Assembly: GCF_000442275.2 (NCBI RefSeq)
Contig: NZ_KE557306.1
Span: 1,026,959 to 1,090,958, forward strand
Direction: 5' to 3'
DNA from: Litoreibacter arenae DSM 19593
GTDB lineage: Bacteria > Pseudomonadota > Alphaproteobacteria > Rhodobacterales > Rhodobacteraceae
DNA length: 64,000 bases
In this document: piece by piece, positions 1-9,145 of the stretch
Layout of the letters: every line of letters begins with the position of its first letter
Numbering within the stretch: position 1 is the first letter of the stretch
Notes under the pieces: model-generated
The model's input: the letters and a program-made list of their open reading frames with translations, nothing else
The model's database searches: none
What the model was told of the DNA's origin: nothing
Program-made: the position numbers and the translations under genes

Positions 1-563
1 CGAGCTTCCCCGCAAAGCTGGCCCGCGTCCTTGATGACGTAGAGATCGCCTGTCTGCGTCTAAGCCTTGCCACCAAGGACGAGGACAAGATCGCACGCGC
101 CGCCGACCTGATCCGCGAACAAGCACATTCCCGCGATATTCCGCTGGTGATCGAAAGCCACTTCCTGCTGGTCGAAAAGCTGGGCCTCGACGGCGTTCAT
201 TTGCTCGATGGCGCCCGCTCCGTCCGCTACGTGCGCAAGGAAATCGGCGGCGACGCGGTGATCGGCGCGTTCTGCGGCCCGTCACGTCACGAGGGCATGA
301 GCGCGGGCGAAAGCGGCGCGGATTACATCTCGCTCGGCCCAATCGGGGAAACCGCTTTGGGCGACGGTCAGGTGGCCGAGACCGAGGCGTTCGAGTGGTG
401 GTCGCAGATGATCGAATTGCCAGTCGTCGCCGAAGGCGCTGTGAATGTTGAAGCAGTCGAGCGTCTTGCCCCCTACACCGATTTCTTCGCCATCGGCGAG
501 GAAATCTGGCGCGACGACAACCCTAGCGCGGCTCTGAAAGCAGTGCTTGCGCCGCTGGGCTGA
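1..563 (+). CDS. thiamine phosphate synthase (ThiE-like), 5' end missing
   Basis: The reading frame is open from base 3, so the start lies before the window; about 186 residues are visible. The TIM-barrel strands run through LVIESHFLL, DGVHLL, VIGAFCG and a typical YISLGPIG segment, as in the ThiE/TenI family, which joins HMP-PP and thiazole phosphate to make thiamine phosphate in the cytosol. This is a divergent ThiE as found in roseobacters; a TenI-like regulator-type paralogue is possible. Its last 41 bases overlap the convergent acyltransferase gene, an unusually long tail-to-tail overlap. Confidence 0.8.
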   Translation, partial: SFPAKLARVLDDVEIACLRLSLATKDEDKIARAADLIREQAHSRDIPLVIESHFLLVEKLGLDGVHLLDGARSVRYVRKEIGGDAVIGAFCGPSRHEGMSAGESGADYISLGPIGETALGDGQVAETEAFEWWSQMIELPVVAEGAVNVEAVERLAPYTDFFAIGEEIWRDDNPSAALKAVLAPLG

Positions 564-1377
564 GTTTCAGCCCCGACCGCACGATCTTCTCGCAGGTCAT
601 GGCCAAATCCTTGCGACTGGCGAAGTCTGAGACTTTGAGCGGGGCGTGGTATGTCACCGTGATCTGCCCCTGCGGCGACGCAGCCAGCGTTTGCAACAAA
701 TGCGGGCCAAACTCCATATCGCCCCACCAGCCGTACATTCGTGGATCGGCCCCGTCGGGCGCCTGATAGGAGAGCGTCACCGGCTGCACATTTAGCGCGT
801 CCTTCAATTGAGGTGTGAAAAACGCCGCAAAAAGCGTTGATTTGAATGGCAAAATCCGAATGCCGTCAGAGCTTGTTCCTTCAGGAAAAAACAACAGCTT
901 GTGACCGGCCAGCAGACGTTTCTCGAACAGTTCTTTCTGCGCCCGCGCCTGACGCGGATCGCGGTCAATAAAGACGGTGCCGGTGGACCGTGCCAGCCAG
1001 CCGATGCCGGGCCACTTCGCCACCTCCGATTTCGACACGAAATAAACCCGCTTGCGGGCGTTCAGGGCAAAGATGTCCAGCCAGCTACAGTGGTTCGCCA
1101 CGACCGCGCCGCGCTCGGTCATCGGGTGTCCTTCGGACCGGAACTTGATGCCCAGCAGGACGAACGAAGAGCGGCAAACGACGCGGGTGATGTGCGGGGT
1201 CCAAGGGCGATGAAAGCCATGAAACGGGCGTTCGATCAGACGAACCAGCAGCAGGACGATCAAGCCGCCAAACACCAGAAACGCCAACGGCACCCCCCGC
1301 ATCACCACGCGGAGCCACGCCATCAGCCCAAGCCGCTCATGCGGCGGTGGCTGTCCGCTATCCCAAGTCGCCTTCAT
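523..1377 (-). CDS. olsA: 1-acyl-glycerol-3-phosphate/lyso-ornithine lipid acyltransferase (PlsC/OlsA family)
   Basis: A 284-residue membrane acyltransferase. A hydrophobic segment lies at about residues 28-48, the catalytic block NHCSWLD (His96, Asp101 of HX4D) at 95-101 and the FPEGT acceptor block at 164-168. PlsC enzymes acylate lysophosphatidate; OlsA acylates lyso-ornithine lipid. The start overlaps the upstream N-acyltransferase stop by 4 nt (ATGA), and that gene is OlsB-like, so the pair is best read as olsBA for ornithine lipid synthesis, the phosphorus-free membrane lipid of many marine alphaproteobacteria. The OlsA assignment rests on this context; the PlsC family is certain. Confidence 0.88.
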   Translation of the reverse strand: MKATWDSGQPPPHERLGLMAWLRVVMRGVPLAFLVFGGLIVLLLVRLIERPFHGFHRPWTPHITRVVCRSSFVLLGIKFRSEGHPMTERGAVVANHCSWLDIFALNARKRVYFVSKSEVAKWPGIGWLARSTGTVFIDRDPRQARAQKELFEKRLLAGHKLLFFPEGTSSDGIRILPFKSTLFAAFFTPQLKDALNVQPVTLSYQAPDGADPRMYGWWGDMEFGPHLLQTLAASPQGQITVTYHAPLKVSDFASRKDLAMTCEKIVRSGLKLSPAAQALLSEPR

Positions 1378-2141
1378 ACTGCGGCGCGATCGCGGGAATA
1401 GATGGCGCGGTGCTTTTGTGACATCCGCGCGGTGTCCATCACAAGACAGACGTCTATCGTGTTGAATTCGTGATCAATATAGGCCCCGTCCCCAACCATG
1501 CCGCCAAGCCGCAAGTAGGCCTTGATCAGAGCTGGTGTGTCGCGCATGGCCTTCAAGCGGTCGATCTGATCAGGCTGGATCAGGTCCATCGGCTGATGTG
1601 TCAATGCGCGTGGCCGCAACTCTGGCGGCGCGAGATGTGCGTGGTGCAAGAGCGACAGGGAATGCGCCACGGCGTCGACATCGGTACCATGGAAAGAAGC
1701 CACGCCGAACAGAATGTCGATCCTGTGGAGCTGGATATACTCCGCCAGGGCCTGCCACAGATGGAACATGGCCGCCCCGCCCCGGTAGTCGGGATGGACG
1801 CAGGACCGTCCCAACTCCAGCAAGCGGCGCCCGCTGCGCTTGAGCGGTCCCAGATCGTATTCTCCCTCGCTGTAAAACGACATGCCGTCGGGCAACGCAT
1901 CACCGCGAAGCAGACGGTAGACGCCTACGACCTGCTCCGGCTTGTGCGCGTGGTCCAGCAGAATCAGGTGATCGAAGAACGGATCGAACGCATCGCGCTC
2001 CAATCCGGCTTCGTGATCAACTTGATCCCCGTCGCCGTCCAATTCCTCCACGAACACGCGATAGCGCAGCTGTTGCGAGGCACGCAGATCGGCAGGGGAT
2101 TGGGCCAGACGGGTTTGAAACTGCGGTTTTGACAGGGTCAT
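1374..2141 (-). CDS. olsB: L-ornithine N-alpha-acyltransferase (OlsB, GNAT-like)
   Basis: A 255-residue GNAT-fold acyltransferase of the OlsB/hemolysin-like family: QLRYRVFVEELDGDG near the N-terminus, a DHLILLD strand, VVGVYRLL and LELGRSCVHPDYRGG, the acyl-CoA/ACP-binding strand and loop. OlsB transfers a 3-hydroxyacyl chain from ACP to ornithine, the first step of ornithine lipid formation. I take ATG at 2141; an in-frame TTG at 2150 would add three residues, and neither has a strong Shine-Dalgarno. It is translationally coupled to the following olsA and lies 71 nt after the DUF3553 gene in the same direction. Confidence 0.85.
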   Translation of the reverse strand: MTLSKPQFQTRLAQSPADLRASQQLRYRVFVEELDGDGDQVDHEAGLERDAFDPFFDHLILLDHAHKPEQVVGVYRLLRGDALPDGMSFYSEGEYDLGPLKRSGRRLLELGRSCVHPDYRGGAAMFHLWQALAEYIQLHRIDILFGVASFHGTDVDAVAHSLSLLHHAHLAPPELRPRALTHQPMDLIQPDQIDRLKAMRDTPALIKAYLRLGGMVGDGAYIDHEFNTIDVCLVMDTARMSQKHRAIYSRDRAAV

Positions 2142-2212
2142 GGCCAACAAGACTAGGAACAGGAGTTGTTTGGAGATAAGCGCGAACGGCGCTCAAGGCA
2201 ATGCCGGCGGGC

Positions 2213-2386
2213 TCAGGGGTCGAATTGCAGTGTCAGTGCAATATTGGCACTTTCCAATGTCATTTTTCCCATATTCTCAAAATTAACGGTTATTTTACCA
2301 TTTATGTTAGATTGAACTTGTCCGAGGCCCCATTCGGGCTCGGCCGGATTTCGCACCAGCATTCCGGGTTCCAGCAAGGAGTTCAT
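2213..2386 (-). CDS. DUF3553 domain-containing small protein
   Basis: A 57-residue protein beginning MNSLLEPGMLVRNP; the block PGMLVRNPAEPEWGLGQVQS and a following NGKITVNFENMG fit DUF3553, a small beta-barrel-like domain also seen at the end of some UvrD/PcrA helicases. Function is unknown. The frame stays open further upstream, but ATG at 2386 begins the recognisable domain and leaves room for the divergent chpT gene, whose start codon is one base away. No strong ribosome-binding site is visible. It probably heads the olsBA transcript. Confidence 0.75.
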   Translation of the reverse strand: MNSLLEPGMLVRNPAEPEWGLGQVQSNINGKITVNFENMGKMTLESANIALTLQFDP

Positions 2387-2387
2387 A

Positions 2388-3026
2388 TTGTCCGACAAAG
2401 CACTCTCCGACGTCGATGATGCGATTGACCTGAAGGACACCGCGTCCCTTCTGGCGTCCCGCATCTGCCACGATCTTATCAGTCCTATAGGCGCGATCAG
2501 CAACGGGATGGAGCTTTTGGTCATGTCCGGCCTGCCACCCTCACCCGAACTTACGCTGATCGAGGAGAGTATCGCAAACGCCAATGCACGGGTGCGCCTG
2601 TTCCGGCTGGCTTTCGGGGTAGCAAGTGCGGGACAGCGCATGGCGCGCGGCGACATCGTCAAGCTCCTTGGAGATTGCTACGCCAGTGGCCGCATTCAGG
2701 TGATGTGGGAGCCGACCTCCGACGTCAGCCGTCAGGAAGCAAAGATCGCGCTGCTGGGCGTGCTATGCCTTGAAACCGCGCTGCCTGCGGGCGGCAAGAT
2801 CGTTTTGCGCTGTGACCGGGGAAGCTGGCAGATGCAGGCCTACGGCGAGAAGATCCGCGTCGAGCCAGAGGTCTGGAGCGTGTTGATGCCGAAAGCGACC
2901 AAGGCGGGAGACCTGTCAGCAGCGCAGGTTCAGTTCATCTTGTTGCGCGATGCACTGGCTCAGCTTGGCGCAACCGCGCAGGCGGGCCATTCCGACAGTG
3001 CTGTCTCCTTGCGCTACGACGTCTAG
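2388..3026 (+). CDS. chpT: histidine phosphotransferase ChpT
   Basis: A 212-residue protein with the ChpT signature [16 protein letters not shown]; His28 is the phosphoacceptor. ChpT is a dimeric DHp-like phosphotransferase with a degenerate ATPase-like C-terminal domain; it passes phosphate from the hybrid kinase CckA to CtrA and CpdR. The start is TTG at 2388, supported by AAGGAG at 2376-2381. CtrA and its inhibitor SciP are encoded about 49 kb away in this window, so the relay is complete here except for CckA. The TAG stop shares a CTAG palindrome with the stop of the convergent carbonic anhydrase gene. Confidence 0.88.
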   Translation: MSDKALSDVDDAIDLKDTASLLASRICHDLISPIGAISNGMELLVMSGLPPSPELTLIEESIANANARVRLFRLAFGVASAGQRMARGDIVKLLGDCYASGRIQVMWEPTSDVSRQEAKIALLGVLCLETALPAGGKIVLRCDRGSWQMQAYGEKIRVEPEVWSVLMPKATKAGDLSAAQVQFILLRDALAQLGATAQAGHSDSAVSLRYDV

Positions 3027-3550
3027 AGTTTTTGCAACCCGTCGCGGAAGCGGCGCATGTTGGCTTGGTAGCCCTTTGCGGACGCGATCAGCGCGGCTTT
3101 CGCTTTGTCATCAAGTTCCCGCACGACCTTGCCCGGTGCACCCATTACCAGCGAGCCGTCGGGAATTTCCTTGCCTTCGGTTACCAATGCCCCTGCCCCG
3201 ATAAGGCAACCCTTGCCGATTTTTGCACCGTTGAGCACCGTCGCGCCCATCCCGATCAAGGAGCCTTCGCCAATGGTGCAGCCGTGCAGCATCGCCTTGT
3301 GCCCGATAGTGCAATTCGGACCGATGACGAGCGGGTAGCCCATATCGGTGTGCAGCACGCAGTTTTCCTGAATGTTGGAGCCGCGCCCCACCGTGATCCG
3401 TTCGTTGTCACCGCGCAGGGTCGCGCCAAACCAGACCGACGCGCCCTCTTCGATCAAGATGTCGCCGATCAGATTTGCATCGGGCGCAATCCAGAAATCC
3501 GTGCTGTCAGGCAGTTGCGGGGAAACACCGTCGAGTGCGTAAAGGGTCAT
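3023..3550 (-). CDS. gamma-class carbonic anhydrase family protein
   Basis: A 175-residue left-handed beta-helix protein with hexapeptide repeats throughout. The metal-binding histidines are seen in NCVLHTD and [10 protein letters not shown], and RGD in ATLRGDNE is the conserved Arg-Asp near the active site. Family members hydrate CO2 or have unknown metal-dependent roles (YrdA/PaaY type). The start overlaps the gmk stop by 4 nt, so it is the last gene of a yicC-gmk-carbonic anhydrase transcript. Confidence 0.9.
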   Translation of the reverse strand: MTLYALDGVSPQLPDSTDFWIAPDANLIGDILIEEGASVWFGATLRGDNERITVGRGSNIQENCVLHTDMGYPLVIGPNCTIGHKAMLHGCTIGEGSLIGMGATVLNGAKIGKGCLIGAGALVTEGKEIPDGSLVMGAPGKVVRELDDKAKAALIASAKGYQANMRRFRDGLQKL

Positions 3551-4188
3551 TTGCGGGCCTCATATTCTTCATTGAGTTCGCGCACCAAAGTCATCAGATG
3601 CGGCTGGCGCGAGCGCTTCAGGCGCTCCGCGATAAGGATAGCTTTCAACTGCTCTTCTGCGACATCAAGGTCGTGGTTCACCAGACAGTAGTCATATTCC
3701 GCCCAATGGCTGATCTCGTCGCGGCTTTTCTGCATTCGGGCGGCGATCACCTCGTCGCTGTCCTGCGCGCGGGATCTAAGGCGTTTTTCCAACTCCACGA
3801 TCGACGGCGGCAGGATGAAAATCGACACCACATCCTCGGCCAGACCGGAGTTGCGCACCTGCTGGCCGCCCTGCCAGTCGATGTCGAAGATCACGTCGCG
3901 CCCTTCCTTGATCGCGTCCTCCACAGGCCCTTTGGGGGAGCCGTAGAGATTGTCGAAAACTTCTGCGTGTTCCAGCATTTCACCCTCCGCGACCATCTTG
4001 CGGAAGTCGTCGTGGCTGCGGAAGTAGTATTCACGCCCGTCCTGTTCGCCCTCCCGCGGGGGGCGGGTCGTCGCGGAGACGGAAAAGGACAAGCTGTCGT
4101 CCCATTTCATCAAGCGCCCTGCCAGCGTGGATTTGCCAGCGCCTGAGGGCGACGAAAGGATGATCAGAATTCCGCGCCGGGCTGTCAT
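3547..4188 (-). CDS. gmk: guanylate kinase
   Basis: A 213-residue enzyme that phosphorylates GMP to GDP. The P-loop [11 protein letters not shown] lies at residues 12-22, the GMP-binding REYYF and [11 protein letters not shown] follow, then DIDWQGG and the lid region RSRAQDS. Length and order match bacterial Gmk. It follows yicC by 2 nt and overlaps the next gene by 4 nt, a typical yicC-gmk pairing. Confidence 0.97.
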   Translation of the reverse strand: MTARRGILIILSSPSGAGKSTLAGRLMKWDDSLSFSVSATTRPPREGEQDGREYYFRSHDDFRKMVAEGEMLEHAEVFDNLYGSPKGPVEDAIKEGRDVIFDIDWQGGQQVRNSGLAEDVVSIFILPPSIVELEKRLRSRAQDSDEVIAARMQKSRDEISHWAEYDYCLVNHDLDVAEEQLKAILIAERLKRSRQPHLMTLVRELNEEYEARK

Positions 4189-4190
4189 AG

Positions 4191-5075
4191 CTACTCCACG
4201 TTTTGAACTTGCTCTCGCATCTGGTCGATCACGGCTTTGAGGTCAAGGCCCACGCGCGTCAGCTCCGCTGCGCCGGACTTCGAGCATAACGTGTTCGCCT
4301 CGCGGTTGAATTCCTGCATCAGGAAATCGAGCTTGCGGCCGACAGGTCCGTCACTGTCGAGCAAGACCTCAGCCGCAGCGACATGGGCGGACAAGCGGTC
4401 GATTTCTTCCGACACGTCGGCTTTCACGGCCAGCAACGCCAGTTCCTGCGCCACACGGTCCGGGTCGGCACCGTCCGCATTGTCCAGAATACGGGCAAGG
4501 TTCGTTTTTAGCTGCAACGCCACCTGATCCTTCCGCGCGGCTGCCAGTTGTGATGCCTCGGCGGTCAGGCCAGCGATCTGTGCCAGGTGCTGGCGCAACA
4601 CCTCATCGAGCGCTGCCCCCTCAGAGGCACGCATCGCGGCAAAATCGACGATAGCGGCATCGAAGCTGGCAAGAATATCGGCCTCCGGCAGTGGCCCCGT
4701 TCCGGCAGCGCTCTGCATGACGCCGCGCAGGGCCAGATAGTCCGTTGCCGTCGACTCGGTCAGCCGCAATCCCTTGTTCTTCGCCATCGACCGCACACGG
4801 ATTGCGGCGAGGATGTAGCTTTCCAGAGCATGCTCATCGAGTTGTACAGCGCTCTCAAAGCCGTCTTCATCCAGCCGCAATGTTGCACTGATCGCTCCTC
4901 TCGCAAAAGCCTTGGCCAGCTTGGCGCGAATGGGCTGCTCCTGTGCCATCAGTCGTTCGGGCAAGCGTAGACGGATATCAAGGCCCTTGGCGTTCACACC
5001 ACGCATCTCAAGTGTCCACGAGACCTGACCGGCTCGGTCGGTGCGGGAAGCGAAGGCGGTCATGGATCGGATCAT
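4191..5075 (-). CDS. YicC family endoribonuclease
   Basis: A 294-residue protein starting with the family hallmark MIRSMTAFA and ending in the conserved C-terminal block [13 protein letters not shown] (DUF1732). YicC proteins are now described as endoribonucleases involved in RNA turnover. It is the first gene of the yicC-gmk-carbonic anhydrase unit. Upstream, two GTTAAC palindromes lie at 5081-5094, within the divergent intergenic region shared with the PAS gene. Confidence 0.93.
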   Translation of the reverse strand: MIRSMTAFASRTDRAGQVSWTLEMRGVNAKGLDIRLRLPERLMAQEQPIRAKLAKAFARGAISATLRLDEDGFESAVQLDEHALESYILAAIRVRSMAKNKGLRLTESTATDYLALRGVMQSAAGTGPLPEADILASFDAAIVDFAAMRASEGAALDEVLRQHLAQIAGLTAEASQLAAARKDQVALQLKTNLARILDNADGADPDRVAQELALLAVKADVSEEIDRLSAHVAAAEVLLDSDGPVGRKLDFLMQEFNREANTLCSKSGAAELTRVGLDLKAVIDQMREQVQNVE

Positions 5076-5131
5076 AGCGGGTTAACCTGTTAACACTTTA
5101 GAAACCCACTTCGGGCAACATCTGTGCCATA

Positions 5132-5146
5132 TTAAGACAATAGTAA
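5132..5146. promoter_or_regulatory. candidate CtrA-like box TTAA-N7-GTAA
   Basis: The 15-mer TTAAGACAATAGTAA matches the alphaproteobacterial CtrA full-site pattern TTAA-N7-TTAA with one mismatch. It lies 115-129 nt upstream of the PAS gene and 57-71 nt upstream of yicC on the other strand. It is short and AT-rich, so chance is possible; the presence of ctrA, chpT and sciP in the window makes it worth testing. Confidence 0.3.
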
Positions 5147-5260
5147 TCATTTGCACCTTCGGGGTACCAAACCCTGCGAATGATCACAACGCGTTCTGAC
5201 GAAACGCTAAGACATTGAAAATCGGATGCGCGGTCGGGGGGCCACGCTTGGGGTAGACGG

Positions 5261-5974
5261 ATGACACAGCAGCACAGTCAAACTTCTCACGGTGCGGAAA
5301 TCGTTTCGCTTTGGCAGCATCAGGCGAAGCGGGATATATCCGCCCTCAGCGAAATGCGCAGCTATTGGGAAAGCTTGCGCGGCGGGCGCCTTGTGCCGCT
5401 GCGCTCGGAAATAGACCCGCGCGAGATTACCGGTGCTCTGGAATACGGCTTCATCCTGGAACGCCTGCAACCCGGAGCAATCCGGTTCCGCCTTGCGGGG
5501 ATGCACCTGAACGATCTGATGGGAATGGAAGTGCGGGGCATGCCACTGCGCTCGTTTATCTCGCCATCCAGCCGTGCCCGCTTCTCGGCCATGCTGGAGC
5601 GCGTGTTCACGCAGCCGGAAATTCACGAATACATTATGATCTCCGAGGACACGAATGGCAGCCTGTTACGTGCGCGCCTTCTGATCCTGCCGCTTAAAAG
5701 CGACGGTGGTAAGGTCGACCGCGCCATCGGCTGCTTCACGACCGAGGGAGTCGTAGGGCTTGCCCCAAGACGTTTCCGCGTTCAGGAAACGCGGGTCACC
5801 AGCTTGATCAACGGCGAACAGACCCGAGAGGTTTCGCCGGAAGAGCAGCATGTAAAGGACACACCGCTCGCGAGCGGCTTTGGCGAGACACAGCAGCCGT
5901 TCACTGCGCAGGCCGGTTGCCCCGAAGGCGGACCGCATTTGCGTCTGGTGGTCAGCGACACCCCGCAGGACTAA
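5261..5974 (+). CDS. PAS domain-containing protein (PAS_5-like)
   Basis: A 237-residue soluble protein. Residues 20-155 resemble the alphaproteobacterial single-domain PAS_5 family (WESLRGGRLVP, EITGALEYGFILER, FRLAGMHLNDLMGMEVRGMP). The tail from about 175 is low-complexity and probably disordered. There is no kinase or output domain. Caulobacter MopJ, a cell-cycle regulator, is a single-domain PAS protein, but orthology cannot be judged here. The gene stands alone, divergent from yicC, with a CtrA-like box upstream and a bidirectional terminator one base after its stop. Confidence 0.8.
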   Translation: MTQQHSQTSHGAEIVSLWQHQAKRDISALSEMRSYWESLRGGRLVPLRSEIDPREITGALEYGFILERLQPGAIRFRLAGMHLNDLMGMEVRGMPLRSFISPSSRARFSAMLERVFTQPEIHEYIMISEDTNGSLLRARLLILPLKSDGGKVDRAIGCFTTEGVVGLAPRRFRVQETRVTSLINGEQTREVSPEEQHVKDTPLASGFGETQQPFTAQAGCPEGGPHLRLVVSDTPQD

Positions 5975-6005
5975 CAAAAAAGCCGGACCCTCGGGTCCGG
6001 CTTTC
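5975..6005. terminator. bidirectional intrinsic terminator
   Basis: AAAGCCGGACC pairs with GGTCCGGCTTT around a CTCG loop, an 11-bp perfect stem. On the minus strand it ends in a run of six T, so it is strongest for the leftward DAHP synthase gene; it also closes the PAS gene from the other side. Confidence 0.85.
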
Positions 6006-6027
6006 AAGTCTTGAACCTAACGCAAAA

Positions 6028-7398
6028 TCAGCCCGCTGCGCGGTTTCGCTCCTCGCGCAGGGCTGACAGTTCCTCCGACACCAGAAACGCCAGTTCCAGC
6101 GACTGCGACGCGTTCAGGCGCGGATCGCAAGCAGTGTGATAGCGGTCAGACAGGTCCTCGTCGGTGACAGCACGAACACCACCGGTGCATTCGGTCACAT
6201 CCTTGCCGGTCATCTCGAAATGGACGCCACCGGGGATCGTACCTTCGGAGGCGTGAATTGCGAAGAACTCGCGCACTTCACGCAGCACCGAGTCAAACGG
6301 CCGCGTTTTGTAGCCCGTCGACGACTTGATCGTGTTGCCGTGCATGGGATCGCAGGTCCAAACGACGTTGGCCCCCTCGTCCTTGACGGTCTTGATCAGC
6401 CGCGGCAGATGCTCGCCCACATTGCCCGCACCAAAGCGTGCGATCAGGGTCAGACGGCCCGCCTCGTTCGTCGGGTTCAACTTCGACATCAATACCTTGA
6501 GGTCTTCTGCCGTGGTCGTCGGGCCGCATTTCAAACCGATGGGGTTTTGCACACCGCGCGCGAACTCGACATGGGCCCCGTCAGGCTGACGGGTGCGGTC
6601 GCCGATCCAGATCATGTGACCCGAACCCGCCACCGGTAAGCCGGAGGTGCTGTCGATCCGGCAAAGCGCTTCTTCATATTCCAGCAGCAGCGCCTCGTGC
6701 GAGGTGTAGAAGTCCACAGACTGCAATGTATGCGCCGTTTCCTGCGTGACGCCAGCGGCGCTCATGAAGTCCAGCGCGGCAGAGATGTTATTCGCCATCT
6801 CACGGTATTGCGCCGCCTTCTCGCCCTCGGTGAAGCCAAGCGTCCACGCATGGACCTGATGCACGTCGGCATAGCCACCTGTCGAGAACGCGCGTAGCAG
6901 GTTCAGCGAAGCCGCCGCCTGCGTGTAGGCTTGCAGCATCTTTTTTGGGTCAGGGATGCGGGCTTCCGGGGTGAACTCGAGCTCGTTGATGATATCGCCG
7001 CGGTAGCTGGGCAGCTCCACGCCATCCTTCACCTCGGTCGGCGCGGAACGCGGCTTGGCGAACTGCCCGGCCATGCGGCCCACTTTGACTACCGGCACCT
7101 TGGCGCCGTAGGTCAGCACCATCGCCATTTGCAGCATCACCTTGAACGTGTCGCGGATCGTGTCTGCGGAGAACTCTGCGAAGCTCTCGGCGCAGTCGCC
7201 GCCTTGCAGCAGGAACGCCTCGCCGCGCGACACCGATGCCAGCGCCGATTTCAGCTTGCGTGCCTCGCCTGCAAAAACCAATGGCGGATACTTGGCAAGC
7301 TGGGCCTCGACGGCCCCGAGGGCGTCTGCGTCCAGATAATCGGGCATCTGCACGCGTGGTTTGTTGCGCCAGTCCGACTTTGTCCAAGCCTGTGCCAT
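6028..7398 (-). CDS. class II 3-deoxy-7-phosphoheptulonate synthase
   Basis: A 456-residue class II (plant-type) DAHP synthase that condenses phosphoenolpyruvate and erythrose 4-phosphate at the head of the shikimate pathway. Characteristic blocks are [11 protein letters not shown] (metal-binding Cys), [27 protein letters not shown] and [12 protein letters not shown] choose ATG at 7398 ([10 protein letters not shown]) because GGAG lies nine bases before it; in-frame ATGs at 7404 and 7413 are less well placed. Monocistronic, closed by the terminator at 5975-6005. Confidence 0.96.
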   Translation of the reverse strand: MAQAWTKSDWRNKPRVQMPDYLDADALGAVEAQLAKYPPLVFAGEARKLKSALASVSRGEAFLLQGGDCAESFAEFSADTIRDTFKVMLQMAMVLTYGAKVPVVKVGRMAGQFAKPRSAPTEVKDGVELPSYRGDIINELEFTPEARIPDPKKMLQAYTQAAASLNLLRAFSTGGYADVHQVHAWTLGFTEGEKAAQYREMANNISAALDFMSAAGVTQETAHTLQSVDFYTSHEALLLEYEEALCRIDSTSGLPVAGSGHMIWIGDRTRQPDGAHVEFARGVQNPIGLKCGPTTTAEDLKVLMSKLNPTNEAGRLTLIARFGAGNVGEHLPRLIKTVKDEGANVVWTCDPMHGNTIKSSTGYKTRPFDSVLREVREFFAIHASEGTIPGGVHFEMTGKDVTECTGGVRAVTDEDLSDRYHTACDPRLNASQSLELAFLVSEELSALREERNRAAG

Positions 7399-7565
7399 GG
7401 TCATATACTCCATCAATGATAGCGTTGCCGTAATTAAGCCTCGTGTATTACCCCACACTCAAGGGCTTGCCAATGTCGAAAACTCAGCTAAGGGTGGAGA
7501 CACGGAATCGACATCACCAATGTCGTTTTCCGTCCTTGAGGCGTTAGGATTGGGAGGTCCGCCGC

Positions 7566-8564
7566 GTGGCTCACAAAGATACCCAGAGCGCGGCTCCGTT
7601 GGTCCCCACCAAGAAGCGGCGCTATATTTTCGTATTGATGGACAATTTCACCATGCTCAGCTTTGCGGGCGCGGTCGATGCCTTGCGTATCGCCAACCGC
7701 ATGGTGCCGGACAGCTACGAGTGGCTGCTGGCAGGCGAAGGTGGCGACACGATCTCGTGCTCTTCCGGCATCAGCTACAAGCTGGATATGGATCTGGACG
7801 AGGTCCTGCGCGATGACACGATCATTCTGTGCGGTGGCACCCATGTGCAGGAAGCGACGACCAAACGTCTGTTGAACTGGCTACGTCGAGAGGCGCGGCG
7901 CGGCGTAGTGATCGGTGCGCTTTGCACGGCGCCCTATGCGCTTGCCCGCGCAGGTTTGCTGGACGGGAAGCGGGCGACGATCCACTGGGAAAATCAGGAC
8001 AGCTTCACCGAAGAATTCGAGGATGTGGAACTGACCAAATCCGTTTTCGTCGTAGATGGCAACCGGATGACCACAGCGGGCGGCACGTCGTCCATTGACC
8101 TGATGCTGAAGATCATCGCCTCGGACCTTGGCGAAGACGTCGCCAGCATGGTGGCCGACCAGCAGATTTATTCCTCCATCCGCACCGATCAGGACCAGCA
8201 GCGCCTATCTATCCCCACACGCATCGGGGTGCGCCACCCCAAGTTGAGCCGCGTGATCCAGATGATGGAGATCAACGTGGAAGAACCGATCAGCCCGTCG
8301 CTGCTGGCCAAAGAGGTCGGCATGTCCACGCGCCAACTGGAGCGCCTGTTCCGCCGCTATCTGAACCGCAGCCCCAAACGCTACTACATGGAAATCCGCC
8401 TGCAAAAGGCACGAAACCTGCTGATGCAAACCGACATGAGCGTGATTAACGTGGCGCTAGCCTGCGGCTTCGCATCGCCGTCGCATTTCTCCAAATGCTA
8501 CCGTGCGCATTACGACACCACGCCTTACCGCGAGCGTGGAGCGCAGGCGACGCGGACTCCTTAG
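7566..8564 (+). CDS. GlxA family transcriptional regulator (DJ-1/PfpI + AraC HTH)
   Basis: A 332-residue regulator. Residues 18-185 form a DJ-1/PfpI-like class I amidotransferase fold, with the elbow GALCTAPYALARAG around a Cys. Residues 220-325 hold two AraC-type HTH motifs (SPSLLAKEVGMSTRQLERLFRRYL; VALACGFASPSHFSKCYR). The architecture matches GbdR/CdhR/ArgR-type regulators of glycine betaine, carnitine or arginine use; the ligand cannot be told from sequence. GTG start with GGGAGGT eight bases upstream. Single gene, convergent with the DUF4399 gene. Confidence 0.92.
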   Translation: MAHKDTQSAAPLVPTKKRRYIFVLMDNFTMLSFAGAVDALRIANRMVPDSYEWLLAGEGGDTISCSSGISYKLDMDLDEVLRDDTIILCGGTHVQEATTKRLLNWLRREARRGVVIGALCTAPYALARAGLLDGKRATIHWENQDSFTEEFEDVELTKSVFVVDGNRMTTAGGTSSIDLMLKIIASDLGEDVASMVADQQIYSSIRTDQDQQRLSIPTRIGVRHPKLSRVIQMMEINVEEPISPSLLAKEVGMSTRQLERLFRRYLNRSPKRYYMEIRLQKARNLLMQTDMSVINVALACGFASPSHFSKCYRAHYDTTPYRERGAQATRTP

Positions 8565-8581
8565 CACCCGCGCCGCTTTGA

Positions 8582-9031
8582 TTATTCCGAAACCGTGATG
8601 GTGATCTGCTCGGATTCGACCGACGGCTCGAACGGCACATGGTTGAGGTCCGCGAACACCAGTTGCAGGGTGTGATCGCCGGGCGGCAGGTCGAGAACAG
8701 TCTCCGTCTGCCCGCCACCGTAGTGGATCAGGTTGTCGGAGCCGACCATGCCATAGTCGTACTCTTCCGCACCATCCTCGCCCTGCCCCATAGGTGGACG
8801 GTTGATAAGCAAGTGGTGATGACCCGTGCCGTCCTTCTCGATCCCTGCTGGCGCGACGCCCATGCCCTTGACGCCAAAGAGTATGGTGACAGGACTGCTC
8901 ACGACATCACCGTCCTTGAGATTGACGATGTAGGTCTCGGTCCCCGGCACGGACGGACGGTCACCGGCAAACGCCGCAAGGCCAGCGATCTGAGCGCAGC
9001 CAAGAGCTGCGGCGAACATGATATGCTTCAT
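8582..9031 (-). CDS. DUF4399 domain-containing secreted protein
   Basis: A 149-residue exported protein: signal peptide at 1-23 with probable cleavage after LAAFA, then a DUF4399 domain with VSSPVTILFGVKGMGVAP, GHHHLLI and the closing PPGDHTLQLVFAD. The fold is Ig-like and the His-rich GTGHHHLLI stretch could bind metal; no function is established. SD AAGGGTG precedes ATG at 9031. Confidence 0.88.
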   Translation of the reverse strand: MKHIMFAAALGCAQIAGLAAFAGDRPSVPGTETYIVNLKDGDVVSSPVTILFGVKGMGVAPAGIEKDGTGHHHLLINRPPMGQGEDGAEEYDYGMVGSDNLIHYGGGQTETVLDLPPGDHTLQLVFADLNHVPFEPSVESEQITITVSE

Positions 9032-9145
9032 TCTTTCACCCTTCCTGTTTTGAACACTTGGCGGAGATTTCGTCTCTCACGCTTTCACTGGCAATAACGT
9101 GGGTTAATGACCTATATCTTCAAGAAAAATTTCCGTGACTTGCTT

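Noticed and set aside
5081-5094. GTTAACCTGTTAAC as a CtrA full site
   Set aside because: The TTAA halves are only four bases apart; the pattern needs seven.
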